A DNA stretch of 27,839 bases, from the NCBI GenBank assembly GCA_937893155.1, contig CALBGU010000253.1, forward strand, positions 1 to 27,839, written 5' to 3'. Below the pieces are notes generated by a model that was not told the DNA's origin, made no database searches, and saw only the letters and a program-made list of their open reading frames with translations. This DNA comes from an uncultured Treponema sp. GTDB taxonomy: Bacteria > Spirochaetota > Spirochaetia > Treponematales > Treponemataceae. Positions 1-7,335 of the stretch are shown piece by piece; position 1 is the stretch's first letter; each line of letters opens with the position of its first letter. The position numbers and the translations under genes were made by a program.

Positions 1-1653
1 TATGATACGCGGTGTTCGGTCTTCAAAACTGATGGCTTGATGGCCACCGTCGCTGCATGAGACGTAGCAACGTCCACAGCCGATACATTTCTCTCGGTTG
101 ATTTTAGGAAAGACCATGGTATCTCTGTCAAGGTCATGCGGCATGGAGAAATTCTTCAGTTCTTCGCCGACCAATTTTTTCAACTCCGAAAGCGCAACAG
201 AAATTGCCAGCGCTTTTCGATACGGACGATTGCTCGTGAGCGCGTCAAAAATATCGGCACAACTGATAATCATCGCTTCTTCAGGATATTCGCCCGCCTT
301 TTTTTTGTAGTACCCCGTGCCAATAAGCGTTTCGTGGTGATAGCGCACAAAATCGCGAATTTGGTCAAAAAACGGATTATTGCTCAAAATGCGCCAGCCG
401 ATTTCCGTATGATTTTTTATCGTGGTGTATTCCTCGTCGGAAAGACGGCTCGTTTTGTTGATAATCGCATCTGTAATCCCGATTTTGCCAATGTCGTGGA
501 GCATCGCCCCGTAGCGCAGATTGTGTAGGCGCTCTTCGCTGTAGCCAAGCCGTCGCGCAATGTTGAGCGAAAACTTGGTAACACGGGCAGAATGTCCCTC
601 GGTGTATGCGTCCTTTGCTTCAAGCGCACGGGCAAGCGACTTAACCACGTTGAAATTGCTTTCGTCCAATTTTGCAAACAGATTTCGGTTTGTGATTTCG
701 CTGGCAATCAAACTCGACGCAATCTCAAGCATATACCGATGTTCCACGCCAAACGGATTTGCCGCGCTTCGTGCAAACGTAACCACGCCGAACAGCTCTT
801 TCGCATTCCCAAACGGCATAGAAATAAATGACCCAGTAATAAATTTTTCTTCCTGCATTGTTGCATAAGACGGGTGCGTTTCGCGATTCGGCACAGAAAT
901 AATCTTGTTCCAATCCGCCGCCTGCCCCGAAATACCGCGCCCAACGTGAATCGACGGCACATTTTCTGAAATACCGCGCTTGTCGAACGGAATGAGCAGC
1001 CCCGTTTCTTCCTCGAACGCATAGCAAACACCGCACTCAAACGAAATCTGAGAGGCAAGGTCGTCAAGCAAATGCGCATAAATCTCGTCGAGCGAACCGT
1101 GCGCCTGCAATGCTTGCGGAAACGACGACAGCCGCGAAAGTTCCCGATGCTGACGGTCAGCCACTGACGCCGCATAGAGATTGATTTGCAGACGCTCAGA
1201 AACAGCCTGCAACTCCTTTTTTTGCCCGTCAGACAGCACAAGCATTGCCTCATTTGACGCAGAACACACGAGGATAAATCCCAACAGCTCAAAATTCCGC
1301 ACCACAGGCACGATGTACCGTCCGCGATAAATTGCCGACAAACACTGCTCAATAAGCGGGTCATCAATCTGGAAATCGGAAAACAGCTTTTCCAGCTCCA
1401 AAACGCCTTCCGTCATAGCCAAGCAACCGATAAAAAGCGAATCATCAGAAATGCTTGTGATTCCCTCGCGGTCAATTTCGCGGTATTCGTGAAACTCGGT
1501 ATCGTGGCAGAACACATGCGCTTGTGCCTCGGGAAAAATATGCGCAATATACGCCACAACAGACTGAACGAGCGCCGTCGCAGTATCCCAATTATCAAGC
1601 CTGTCAAGGCTAAACTTTTTGTTGATGTCTTTTAATTCAGTTTCTAAATTCAT
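1..1653 (-). CDS. GAF-GAF-HD-GYP c-di-GMP phosphodiesterase with PreA-like ferredoxin tail (3' partial)
   Basis: Reading from ATG at 1653 there are 551 codons with no stop before the window edge. Residues about 20-165 and 180-340 look like GAF-type sensor domains. Residues about 350-497 form an HD-GYP domain: H386-D387 lies in MLHDIGKIG, followed by H439-H440 and then DIFDALTSNRPYRKA. The GYP motif reads GTGYY. Such proteins hydrolyse c-di-GMP in the cytoplasm. The usual last helix of HD-GYP is missing. From about residue 503 the frame continues as a 4Fe-4S segment with Cys523, Cys526, Cys529 and Cys533 (CIGCGRCYVSC, then DGGHQAI), which is the signature of the C-terminus of PreA/dihydropyrimidine dehydrogenase. 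The two parts share one uninterrupted frame. This may be a genuine fusion, a genomic recombination, or an assembly join near a contig end. The HD-GYP call is secure; the fusion is uncertain. Confidence 0.85.
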   Translation of the reverse strand, partial: MNLETELKDINKKFSLDRLDNWDTATALVQSVVAYIAHIFPEAQAHVFCHDTEFHEYREIDREGITSISDDSLFIGCLAMTEGVLELEKLFSDFQIDDPLIEQCLSAIYRGRYIVPVVRNFELLGFILVCSASNEAMLVLSDGQKKELQAVSERLQINLYAASVADRQHRELSRLSSFPQALQAHGSLDEIYAHLLDDLASQISFECGVCYAFEEETGLLIPFDKRGISENVPSIHVGRGISGQAADWNKIISVPNRETHPSYATMQEEKFITGSFISMPFGNAKELFGVVTFARSAANPFGVEHRYMLEIASSLIASEITNRNLFAKLDESNFNVVKSLARALEAKDAYTEGHSARVTKFSLNIARRLGYSEERLHNLRYGAMLHDIGKIGITDAIINKTSRLSDEEYTTIKNHTEIGWRILSNNPFFDQIRDFVRYHHETLIGTGYYKKKAGEYPEEAMIISCADIFDALTSNRPYRKALAISVALSELKKLVGEELKNFSMPHDLDRDTMVFPKINREKCIGCGRCYVSCSDGGHQAISFEDRTPRII

Positions 1654-1664
1654 ATTCTCTTCAA

Positions 1665-1681
1665 AAAACGAAATTCGTTTT
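1665..1681. promoter_or_regulatory. Short palindrome upstream of the HD-GYP gene
   Basis: AAAACGAA and TTCGTTTT flank a single central base, 12 bp before the ATG at 1653. The one-base centre makes an RNA hairpin unlikely, so a DNA operator is the more natural reading. In AT-rich DNA this could be chance. Confidence 0.25.
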
Positions 1682-1750
1682 CCTCCGCAATGCTCTCATT
1701 CTTTTTTGACTTCAAAATTGATTTTTTACATTCGCCGCAGCAGAGCCGCG

Positions 1751-2218
1751 CTACAAAATAAACTCCATCTGGGTCTCTTTAACGCGCATTTTTTGCTTAT
1801 CGTAAAATGCGCGCGCAGAATCATTGCCTTCCCACACATTCAGCGTAACATCATAGCAGCCGCGCTTTTTCGCCTCCGCCTTCACCGCCTCGAACAACGC
1901 CTTCCCTGCTCCCCTTCCGCGCGCCTTTTCGTCCACGCACAAATCATCAATGAACATCGACGTAAACGGCACCATATTGGTTGAAAACGGCTGCTTTTTT
2001 AGCACGCAAAATGCGTATCCAATCACCGCACCGCCTTCCACCGCCACCAACACGGGTTTTTCATCATCGGAAAACATCGCCGAAAGCTCATCGCGCGTGT
2101 ATTTCGTCGTGCCAGACACAAAAATATCGGGGCGGATTTTTGCGTGCAATTCCAAAACCTGAGACAACAGCTTCAAAATTGCATCAGTATCGCCGTCATT
2201 TGCTCGTCGGATTTCCAT
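1751..2218 (-). CDS. GNAT-family N-acetyltransferase
   Basis: This 155-residue protein has the standard single-domain GNAT length. The acetyl-CoA pyrophosphate-binding motif A is visible as RGRGAGKALF, preceded by the beta-4 strand FIDDLCVDEKA. The typical C-terminal NDSARAFYDKQKM segment follows. It should transfer an acetyl group from acetyl-CoA to a small molecule or protein N-terminus; the substrate cannot be read from the sequence. The start is supported by a strong GGAGG site about 5 nt upstream. It lies 29 bp downstream of the exported-protein gene on the same strand and is probably co-transcribed with it. Family assignment is secure and function is unknown. Confidence 0.88.
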   Translation of the reverse strand: MEIRRANDGDTDAILKLLSQVLELHAKIRPDIFVSGTTKYTRDELSAMFSDDEKPVLVAVEGGAVIGYAFCVLKKQPFSTNMVPFTSMFIDDLCVDEKARGRGAGKALFEAVKAEAKKRGCYDVTLNVWEGNDSARAFYDKQKMRVKETQMEFIL

Positions 2219-2247
2219 AGTTCCTCCATTTTTTCAGATTTTTCAAG

Positions 2248-2988
2248 TTATTTGCTGTCAACTTTTTGGATAAAATACACCGTAAACGACTTTATACGAT
2301 TGATAAACGACGTTTCAATTCGGTCACGCAAAAAAAACAACGAAAGCGCATCTACACCGCCTGCACCATACAAAATCCAATTATCACCGTCGCGAAACAC
2401 CGCAATGCCGCTCTTCATTTTCTGTGGACCTGCCGCAGTTATTTTCTCTTCAAGAATCATTTTCGTTTTGTTTGAAAACAAATACAAAATTTCCTCGCCG
2501 CGATTTTCCAGCGAAATATCTGCCTGAAACTGCCCAAACGGCGCCATATACACATCTGCAACCACCTGCGTCTGTTTCGCCGTTGTGCTTCTCGACACGA
2601 TTTTTGCCCAATCGTAGAGATTGTACCATTTATCGTGGCGCACAGAATAATACGGAATGCCCGCATAGCCCTCAACATCGAGCAGTTCTTTTTGGATTCG
2701 CGCAATCAAATCCTCGTTGCCGCGGTATGGTTTCACCTGCAACACTTCCGCAAAATACGCTGGCTTAAGCGATTTCATCACGGAAATCAACTCTTTTGCT
2801 GTCGCATTATCGGTTTCAAGACAGATTTTTTTCGTGTTTCCCGTGTTCACAATCACCACTTCGCCGCGAGAAAGGCGCGCCTTTTCGTCCGCGCTCAAAT
2901 TTTCGTTGAACGACGTTTTCGCACTCGCACTCATCACAAGCGCACAGCCAGCAAAAACCGCCATCAATTTCTTTGGTATGATTTTCAT
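2248..2988 (-). CDS. Exported protein of unknown function (possibly DUF6675-like)
   Basis: The start is placed at the ATG at 2988, giving 246 residues. The open frame extends to 3138, but that extension is lysine-rich low-complexity sequence read through the promoter and the upstream terminator. The N-terminus MKIIPKKLMAVFAGCALVMS followed by ASA is a clear Sec signal peptide, so the mature protein should be periplasmic. No catalytic motif is recognisable. The length and the run of aromatic residues around WYNLYDWAKIV recall spirochaetal DUF6675 proteins, but this is from memory and tentative. A good promoter ends 6 nt before the ATG, implying a leaderless message. The GNAT gene follows 29 bp downstream. 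Confidence 0.7.
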   Translation of the reverse strand: MKIIPKKLMAVFAGCALVMSASAKTSFNENLSADEKARLSRGEVVIVNTGNTKKICLETDNATAKELISVMKSLKPAYFAEVLQVKPYRGNEDLIARIQKELLDVEGYAGIPYYSVRHDKWYNLYDWAKIVSRSTTAKQTQVVADVYMAPFGQFQADISLENRGEEILYLFSNKTKMILEEKITAAGPQKMKSGIAVFRDGDNWILYGAGGVDALSLFFLRDRIETSFINRIKSFTVYFIQKVDSK

Positions 2989-2994
2989 ACGCTC

Positions 2995-3023
2995 ATCATA
3001 CCTTTTTTTGTGCGCGATTACAA
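2995..3023 (-). promoter_or_regulatory. Promoter of the exported-protein gene, leaderless type
   Basis: On the minus strand TTGTAA (3023-3018) and TATGAT (3000-2995) are separated by 17 bp. Only 6 nt lie between the -10 box and the ATG at 2988, so transcription should start at or next to the start codon. No Shine-Dalgarno sequence has room. Confidence 0.65.
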
Positions 3024-3033
3024 TAACACCCCG

Positions 3034-3069
3034 AAAAAAAAACACCCCGATTTTCTCGGAGTGTTTTTT
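3034..3069 (-). terminator. Rho-independent terminator of flgJ
   Basis: Arms 3042-3050 and 3056-3064 pair over 9 bp. On the minus-strand RNA the single discordant pair is a U-G wobble. A run of U (A on plus, 3034-3042) follows in the minus direction, about 20 bp after the flgJ stop codon. Confidence 0.8.
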
Positions 3070-3085
3070 CGCTTTCGGCACAAAA

Positions 3086-3628
3086 TTACTTGCCCGCCAA
3101 CTGCACATAAATTTGGTCGGCAAGACCAAAACCCGCATTTTTCGTCAATGTTTCAGAATATTGGTCGTACATCATATCCTCGTACATCGACTGCGCATAA
3201 CTTTGCTCGCCGCCCGCTTTCTGCACCGTGCTTCTCATAGACGAAAGCATAATCTTCACAAAATAATTTTCCAGCTGCAACGCCTGTTCATAGAGCTTGC
3301 TCGTGCGGTCGATTTCCGTTTTCGGCGCGTGCGGATTTGCCCCGTTTGCCGCCGCCCCAATCGGAGATGAATGTTTGTCCGCCTCGGTCTTGTACAGCCC
3401 CGAAAATCCTTGCGTATAATCGCCGTTGAGCCGACTGCCGTCTTTCACCTGACTGGACGACACACTCGACAGATTAACCTTTTTTTCCTCTTCTGCCGCC
3501 GCCTGCGCGCTTTTTACGAGGTCAGAAAACCGCGACAAATCGCTTTGAGCCTTTGCATTTTGAAGCGATTGATTGCCGCTCGTAAGCGATGAATTGTATG
3601 ATGTGGTAAAATTTACGTTCGTATTCAT
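3086..3628 (-). CDS. flgJ: Flagellar rod-binding protein FlgJ (rod-cap type, no muramidase domain)
   Basis: The C-terminal half, about residues 108-180, is a rod-binding domain: LYEQALQLENYFVKIMLSSM, then YAQSMYEDMMYDQYSETLTK and GFGLADQIYVQL. FlgJ caps the growing flagellar rod in the periplasm. At 180 residues the protein lacks the peptidoglycan-hydrolase domain of the enterobacterial form, which is usual in spirochaetes, where flagella stay periplasmic. The N-terminal 100 residues are Ser/Ala/Lys-rich and probably disordered. It is transcribed alone: its terminator follows directly, and the repeat array lies upstream. The start lies 8 nt after a GATAAT -10-like box with no obvious ribosome site. 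Confidence 0.9.
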   Translation of the reverse strand: MNTNVNFTTSYNSSLTSGNQSLQNAKAQSDLSRFSDLVKSAQAAAEEEKKVNLSSVSSSQVKDGSRLNGDYTQGFSGLYKTEADKHSSPIGAAANGANPHAPKTEIDRTSKLYEQALQLENYFVKIMLSSMRSTVQKAGGEQSYAQSMYEDMMYDQYSETLTKNAGFGLADQIYVQLAGK

Positions 3629-3714
3629 TTGCTTTCATTATCGGAAAAAAAAACGAGCGCATTACTTTTTTCAAAAAGATAGATTCCCGTATCATCACCT
3701 TTATTTCAGTATTC

Positions 3715-4045
3715 CTTAAAGCACATTTTTGAGCGATTCTGTATCAAAAAAGAAAAAAATATCATATTTTTGAGCATTTTTTATCAGAAAAACAATACTT
3801 TTGAATCATTTTTGCTGTTTTTTAGGCGGGAAAAGAGCGACTAAGCATTTATTTTCATCTTTCCCGTGCGGGAAATGCAAAAACAAGTGTTTAGTCTGCA
3901 AATTCCCGAAGGGGAAAAGGCGACTAATCGTTTAGTCTTGCTTTTCCCGCGCGGGAATTGCAAAAAAAACGTTTATTTTGCGTTTTCCCGTGCAGGAAAT
4001 GAGCGAAATCAAAAAAAGGCGGCTTTTTCCCCGTGCAGTTCTTGT
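3715..4045. repeat. Tandem array of 41-42 bp units, most with a TTCCCG/CGGGAA palindrome
   Basis: TTCCCG recurs at 3861, 3903, 3944 and 3985, with TTCCCCG at 4027, giving steps of 42, 41, 41 and 42 bp. A half-element GGCGGG at 3825 lies one period earlier. Each complete unit opens with an imperfect or perfect palindrome (3860-3875 is perfect with 7-bp arms; 3944-3957 is fully symmetric) followed by A-rich and GTTTA-containing spacer. Degenerate copies extend upstream: ATTTTTGAGC at 3725-3734 and 3766-3775, 41 bp apart, and TATCA at 3742 and 3782. The array fills most of the 471-bp gap between flgJ and the diguanylate cyclase gene. The 41-42 period is not a multiple of three, so the open frame through it from 3866 is not coding. 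A site array for a DNA-binding protein is one possibility. Confidence 0.8.
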
Positions 4046-4054
4046 ATTTTCCGC

Positions 4055-4083
4055 TTTTTTTCTAGGGTATTCTGTGTTAGAAT
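4055..4083 (+). promoter_or_regulatory. Possible promoter of the GGDEF operon
   Basis: TAGAAT at 4078-4083 lies 17 bp downstream of a poor -35 (TTTTTT, 4055-4060). A short leader with AAGG at 4090-4093 then precedes the ATG at 4100. The weak -35 would suit dependence on an activator bound at the adjoining repeat array, which is inference. Confidence 0.4.
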
Positions 4084-4099
4084 AAAAGCAAGGCGGAAA

Positions 4100-5275
4100 A
4101 TGATGTTGCACAAAAGTTTTATTTACTACGGCTACGACAAAGAAACGTACTTGGATTGCAAAGAAATGATTCGTTCCTACAACCGAAAGAACGCGCTCAT
4201 TATGAACGGCTGGTTTCTTGTCGTCAATCTGCTTTACCTTGCGTTCAGTTCGTTCAATATGTTCGGCGTGTCGATTGAACAAACGCCGTTTTACGCACTC
4301 TACACCGTGCTTGCGATTGCTTACGCGCTCGTAATGATGTTTTTTCCAAAACAAACCGAAACGCACAGTACTCTTTTTGTGTATATTCTGATGGCGGGAA
4401 TGTTCACCTACGGAGTTTTTACGTCGATAATGCGTCCGTATATGCCTGCCTCTATGTATTTGGTTATGTATATGCTTATCAACCTGCTGTTTATCGGGAA
4501 TGTGGTGCGTATGATTGTGCTGGCGTTTTTGAGCACGACGATTATGCTCATCTCGTCGTTTGCGCTTAAAACCTTCTCGATTGCCTATCAGGATTTGTAC
4601 AATACGCTGATGGTTGCGCTGCTTTCGGGCGGGCTTCATTATATGTTCCAAAAGAGCCGCATCAGTCAATTCGTGATGTATCAAAAAGATTTGCAAATCC
4701 AGCGTGAACTTGAGATAAAATCGAGTTTCGACGCATTGACGGGGCTTTTGAACCGCGGCAGATTTTTTTCGATTGCCGAAAAAGCGCTCACGGTAAAAGC
4801 CGACGGCGAATATATCAGCCTGTGCCTGCTCGACCTCGACGGCTTTAAGCAGATAAACGACCGTTTGGGGCATCAGATGGGCGACAAAGTGATTCAGATT
4901 GCGGGGCAAATCATCACTGAAACCATTGACGAAGCGGGGATTTTTAAGACAAACCGAATTACATCAACGTGGGATTTAACTGCGCCGCAGAGCCTTGCAG
5001 GGAGATTGGGCGGCGATGAGTTCATCATTTTTATGCGCGGCAAAAAAACACGGGCACAAACGCTTTCGGTGCTGCAAAAAATGCTGGACAAGATGAACGC
5101 CGTGCGATTCGACTCGTTGGAGGGCATTCACGCTTCTTTCGGCATTACTGAAATGAGCGACGGCGAAAGCGATATGGACGGCGCATATTCACGGGCAGAC
5201 GCGGCGTTGTATGAGTCAAAGCGCGCCGGAAAAAACAGAATCTGCTTCTTTGAAGAAATGGGAGATAAAGTATGA
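4100..5275 (+). CDS. Membrane-bound diguanylate cyclase (six TM segments + GGDEF)
   Basis: The start is set at the ATG at 4100 (391 residues), preceded by AAGG at 6-nt spacing. The frame is open back to 3866, but only through the repeat array. Six hydrophobic segments fill about residues 30-190, then a short linker leads to the GGDEF domain from about 210 (FDALTGLLNRGRFF). The catalytic motif GRLGGDEF is intact (GGDEF at 304-308), so c-di-GMP synthesis from GTP is expected. The upstream inhibitory RxxD site is absent. The stretch between the LDGFKQIND metal site and GGDEF is roughly 15-20 residues longer than usual. The stop overlaps the next start in ATGA, indicating translational coupling with the HD-GYP protein. 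Confidence 0.9.
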   Translation: MMLHKSFIYYGYDKETYLDCKEMIRSYNRKNALIMNGWFLVVNLLYLAFSSFNMFGVSIEQTPFYALYTVLAIAYALVMMFFPKQTETHSTLFVYILMAGMFTYGVFTSIMRPYMPASMYLVMYMLINLLFIGNVVRMIVLAFLSTTIMLISSFALKTFSIAYQDLYNTLMVALLSGGLHYMFQKSRISQFVMYQKDLQIQRELEIKSSFDALTGLLNRGRFFSIAEKALTVKADGEYISLCLLDLDGFKQINDRLGHQMGDKVIQIAGQIITETIDEAGIFKTNRITSTWDLTAPQSLAGRLGGDEFIIFMRGKKTRAQTLSVLQKMLDKMNAVRFDSLEGIHASFGITEMSDGESDMDGAYSRADAALYESKRAGKNRICFFEEMGDKV

Positions 5276-6006
5276 TGTTTTTTTCTCATCTCGCGTTTTA
5301 TGTGTCAAAAAATGCCGTTTTTGCGCTTAATTTTTTGTGCGCGCTTGCACTCTCTCTGTTGTTTTGTTTGCTGATGGTGCAAAAACGCTACGAAAAGCGC
5401 ACGCTGTCTTTGCTGACGGCGCTTATCGGCGTGGTTGAAATGCGCGACCCGAACCTTGAGGGACATTCGCTCCACGTCCGCAATTTGTCAATGCTGCTGT
5501 ACGATAATCTGCCGTGGTCATACCGCGTGAGGATTCCGCTGCGGGATTTGCAGTTTACGGCGCTGTTGCTCGATGTGGGAAAATTGTGCATTCCCAGCGC
5601 GATTATTGAAAAAAGCGGGAAACTCAAAAAAAATGAACTTGATTTAATCCGTCATCACCCCGAAATGAGCGAAAAGGTGCTTTTGAGCGTAAAAGGGTTT
5701 TCCAAAATCGCAAAATGGATAAAATATCATCACGAGCGCGTGGACGGCAACGGACATTTTAAGCTCAAGGGCGAAGAAATCCCGCTTGCGTCAAGGATTG
5801 TTGCGGTTGCAGACACTTTTTCCGCGCTTACGATGGAGCGAAATTACAAGCCCCGCCTTTCCTACGAAGAAGCAATCACAGAACTGCGGCTGGTGGCAGG
5901 AACGCAGCTTGATAAAAATCTGGTAAAATACTTTTGCGCAATTCCGATTCGCGACATAGAAAAAAGTATGGACGAAGTAAAGAAACAGATGAAAAAATAT
6001 GTGTAA
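5272..6006 (+). CDS. Degenerate HD-GYP domain protein, membrane anchored
   Basis: This 244-residue protein has one N-terminal transmembrane segment (about 8-36) and an HD-GYP fold from about 45 to 225. The signature HD is replaced by Leu100-Asp101 in ALLLDVGKL, and the GYP triad reads GHF in HHERVDGNGHF. The later VADTFSALTMERNYKP helix is kept. Loss of the metal-ligand His argues against phosphodiesterase activity. A role as a c-di-GMP-binding or protein-interaction partner of the upstream cyclase is inferred. It overlaps the cyclase gene by 4 bp and lies 18 bp ahead of the solute-binding protein gene, so all three are probably one operon. Confidence 0.85.
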   Translation: MMFFSHLAFYVSKNAVFALNFLCALALSLLFCLLMVQKRYEKRTLSLLTALIGVVEMRDPNLEGHSLHVRNLSMLLYDNLPWSYRVRIPLRDLQFTALLLDVGKLCIPSAIIEKSGKLKKNELDLIRHHPEMSEKVLLSVKGFSKIAKWIKYHHERVDGNGHFKLKGEEIPLASRIVAVADTFSALTMERNYKPRLSYEEAITELRLVAGTQLDKNLVKYFCAIPIRDIEKSMDEVKKQMKKYV

Positions 6007-6024
6007 TGGAGGGTGTGAGAAAAA

Positions 6025-7251
6025 ATGAAAGTACGTTTTTTTGTTTTTGCACTGTGTTTTCTCTCGCTTTTCTCGTGCGAAAAAAAAGGCAATCGTGCCA
6101 AACTTTCCAATGCTGGCACTCTCCAGCTCGCATTACGAAGCGGGCTGTATGCCGATGTGGTAAAATCGTGCCTTCTCGACTTTGAGATTGAAAACAATAT
6201 CATCTGCACTGTCACGGAATTAAGCGAAGAAGATTTGCACCGTGCCGTGTTGGACAACGCAGGCTCAATAGATTTTTGTATGGTCGATAGTTCGTGGATG
6301 GCAGAATTGACCGCAAAAGGCGCGCTCGCCAATCTTTCGGATTTTGGCTATGAACTCGACGATGATATTATCAAAGCCACAAAAACGGTGTGCTACTCAC
6401 AAAATGCGCTCTATCTTGCCCCCTATTACGGCAATGTAACCGTGCTGTTGTTCAATAAACTGATGCTCAAAGAGGCTGGCTATTCGCCCACCGACATCAT
6501 TTCGGTGGAGGATATGCTCAAAATCTGCCGAAGCGCAAAAAAACGGCACAATTTGGGCTTTATGTATCGCGGCGACACGGCAAACAATATCGTGGTGGAT
6601 TTTCTGCCGATATTGCTTTCGTTTGGCGGCTGGGTTGTTGACAAAAATAATGCGCCAACGATTAACACCCCGCAATTTCAGCGGGCGGTGAGTGCGTATC
6701 TGGAATTAATCAAAACGGGGCGCGCCGCAAAAAAAGACGACCTCGTTGCCGCAATCGCAAACAAAGCGGCGGCAATGGGCATCGGCTGGCCGGGCTGGTA
6801 CACGCCCACGCGCAATTCGTCGATGGACTATTTGGCGTTGAGCGGAAAGCGGGCGCGGAAGGCAATCCCCTATAATGCGAACATTTACGGCATTTGGGCA
6901 GTTGGGGTGCCGTCTTCAAGCACAAAAAAAACGCAAGCCGTTAAGTTGCTTGCGCATTTGATGAGCAAAGATATACAAAAATCCACGGTGGCAAAAGGCG
7001 GCGTGCCGTGCAGATATTCGTGCTTGGGAGATGATGAAGTGCTACAAAAATTTCCGCAGTACAAAGTCGTGTTAAAGGCTTTGGAGGGCGGCGTATATCG
7101 TCCCGTTATGCAGGAATGGAGCGAATTTTACACGATTTTGGGCAAACACCTCAAGGCGATTATTCAAAAAGACATTTCGATTGAAGAAGGACTTCAAGCG
7201 GCGCAATCCGAGCTTGAGCAAATGCTCGCACAACCAAAATCCACCAATTAA
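6025..7251 (+). CDS. Family 1-type extracellular solute-binding lipoprotein
   Basis: The N-terminus ends in the lipobox LFSC, with the lipidated cysteine at residue 18, so this is a membrane-anchored periplasmic lipoprotein. Its 408 residues match sugar-type ABC solute-binding proteins. Segments such as PYYGNVTVLLFNKLMLKEAG and AAMGIGWPGWYTP resemble the ligand cleft. It has a GGAGG site about 12 nt before the ATG. No permease or ATPase gene is nearby; its operon partners are the diguanylate cyclase and the degenerate HD-GYP protein. It may feed ligand information to the membrane cyclase instead of importing solute, which is inference. The ligand is unknown. A terminator follows. Confidence 0.85.
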   Translation: MKVRFFVFALCFLSLFSCEKKGNRAKLSNAGTLQLALRSGLYADVVKSCLLDFEIENNIICTVTELSEEDLHRAVLDNAGSIDFCMVDSSWMAELTAKGALANLSDFGYELDDDIIKATKTVCYSQNALYLAPYYGNVTVLLFNKLMLKEAGYSPTDIISVEDMLKICRSAKKRHNLGFMYRGDTANNIVVDFLPILLSFGGWVVDKNNAPTINTPQFQRAVSAYLELIKTGRAAKKDDLVAAIANKAAAMGIGWPGWYTPTRNSSMDYLALSGKRARKAIPYNANIYGIWAVGVPSSSTKKTQAVKLLAHLMSKDIQKSTVAKGGVPCRYSCLGDDEVLQKFPQYKVVLKALEGGVYRPVMQEWSEFYTILGKHLKAIIQKDISIEEGLQAAQSELEQMLAQPKSTN

Positions 7252-7286
7252 ATCACCGCGCATTTTCAAAACATCTCTAGTTTTTT

Positions 7287-7317
7287 ATCAGCAGTACAAT
7301 GCAAACTGCTGATTTTT
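7287..7317 (+). terminator. Terminator of the GGDEF/HD-GYP/SBP operon
   Basis: A perfect 9-bp stem (ATCAGCAGT 7287-7295, ACTGCTGAT 7305-7313) with a 9-nt loop is followed by a T run to 7317. It ends 5 bp before the -10 box of the next gene. Confidence 0.85.
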
Positions 7318-7319
7318 CG

Positions 7320-7335
7320 TGTTATAATAAAAATA
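7320..7335 (+). promoter_or_regulatory. Extended -10 promoter of the FIST kinase, leaderless type
   Basis: TG at 7320-7321 and a perfect TATAAT at 7323-7328 form an extended -10. Six nucleotides separate it from the ATG at 7335. The -35 region is poor and lies inside the preceding terminator hairpin. Confidence 0.7.

Noticed and set aside
2989..3138. 50-residue N-terminal extension of the exported protein
   Set aside because: It would hide a clear signal peptide and would be translated from the promoter and terminator region.
3715..4045. CRISPR array
   Set aside because: The units are contiguous tandem repeats with related spacer sequence, not identical repeats separated by unique spacers, and no cas gene is present.
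3866..4099. N-terminal extension of the diguanylate cyclase (78 further residues in the open frame)
   Set aside because: It runs through the 41-42 bp repeat array, whose period is not a multiple of three. It has a composition unlike protein, and a ribosome site and the -10 box lie nearer to the ATG at 4100.
3932..4909. 325-codon open frame antisense to the diguanylate cyclase gene
   Set aside because: It mirrors the codon pattern of the real gene on the plus strand, is rich in His/Arg/Asn without domains, and has no ribosome site. The plus strand encodes clear GGDEF motifs.
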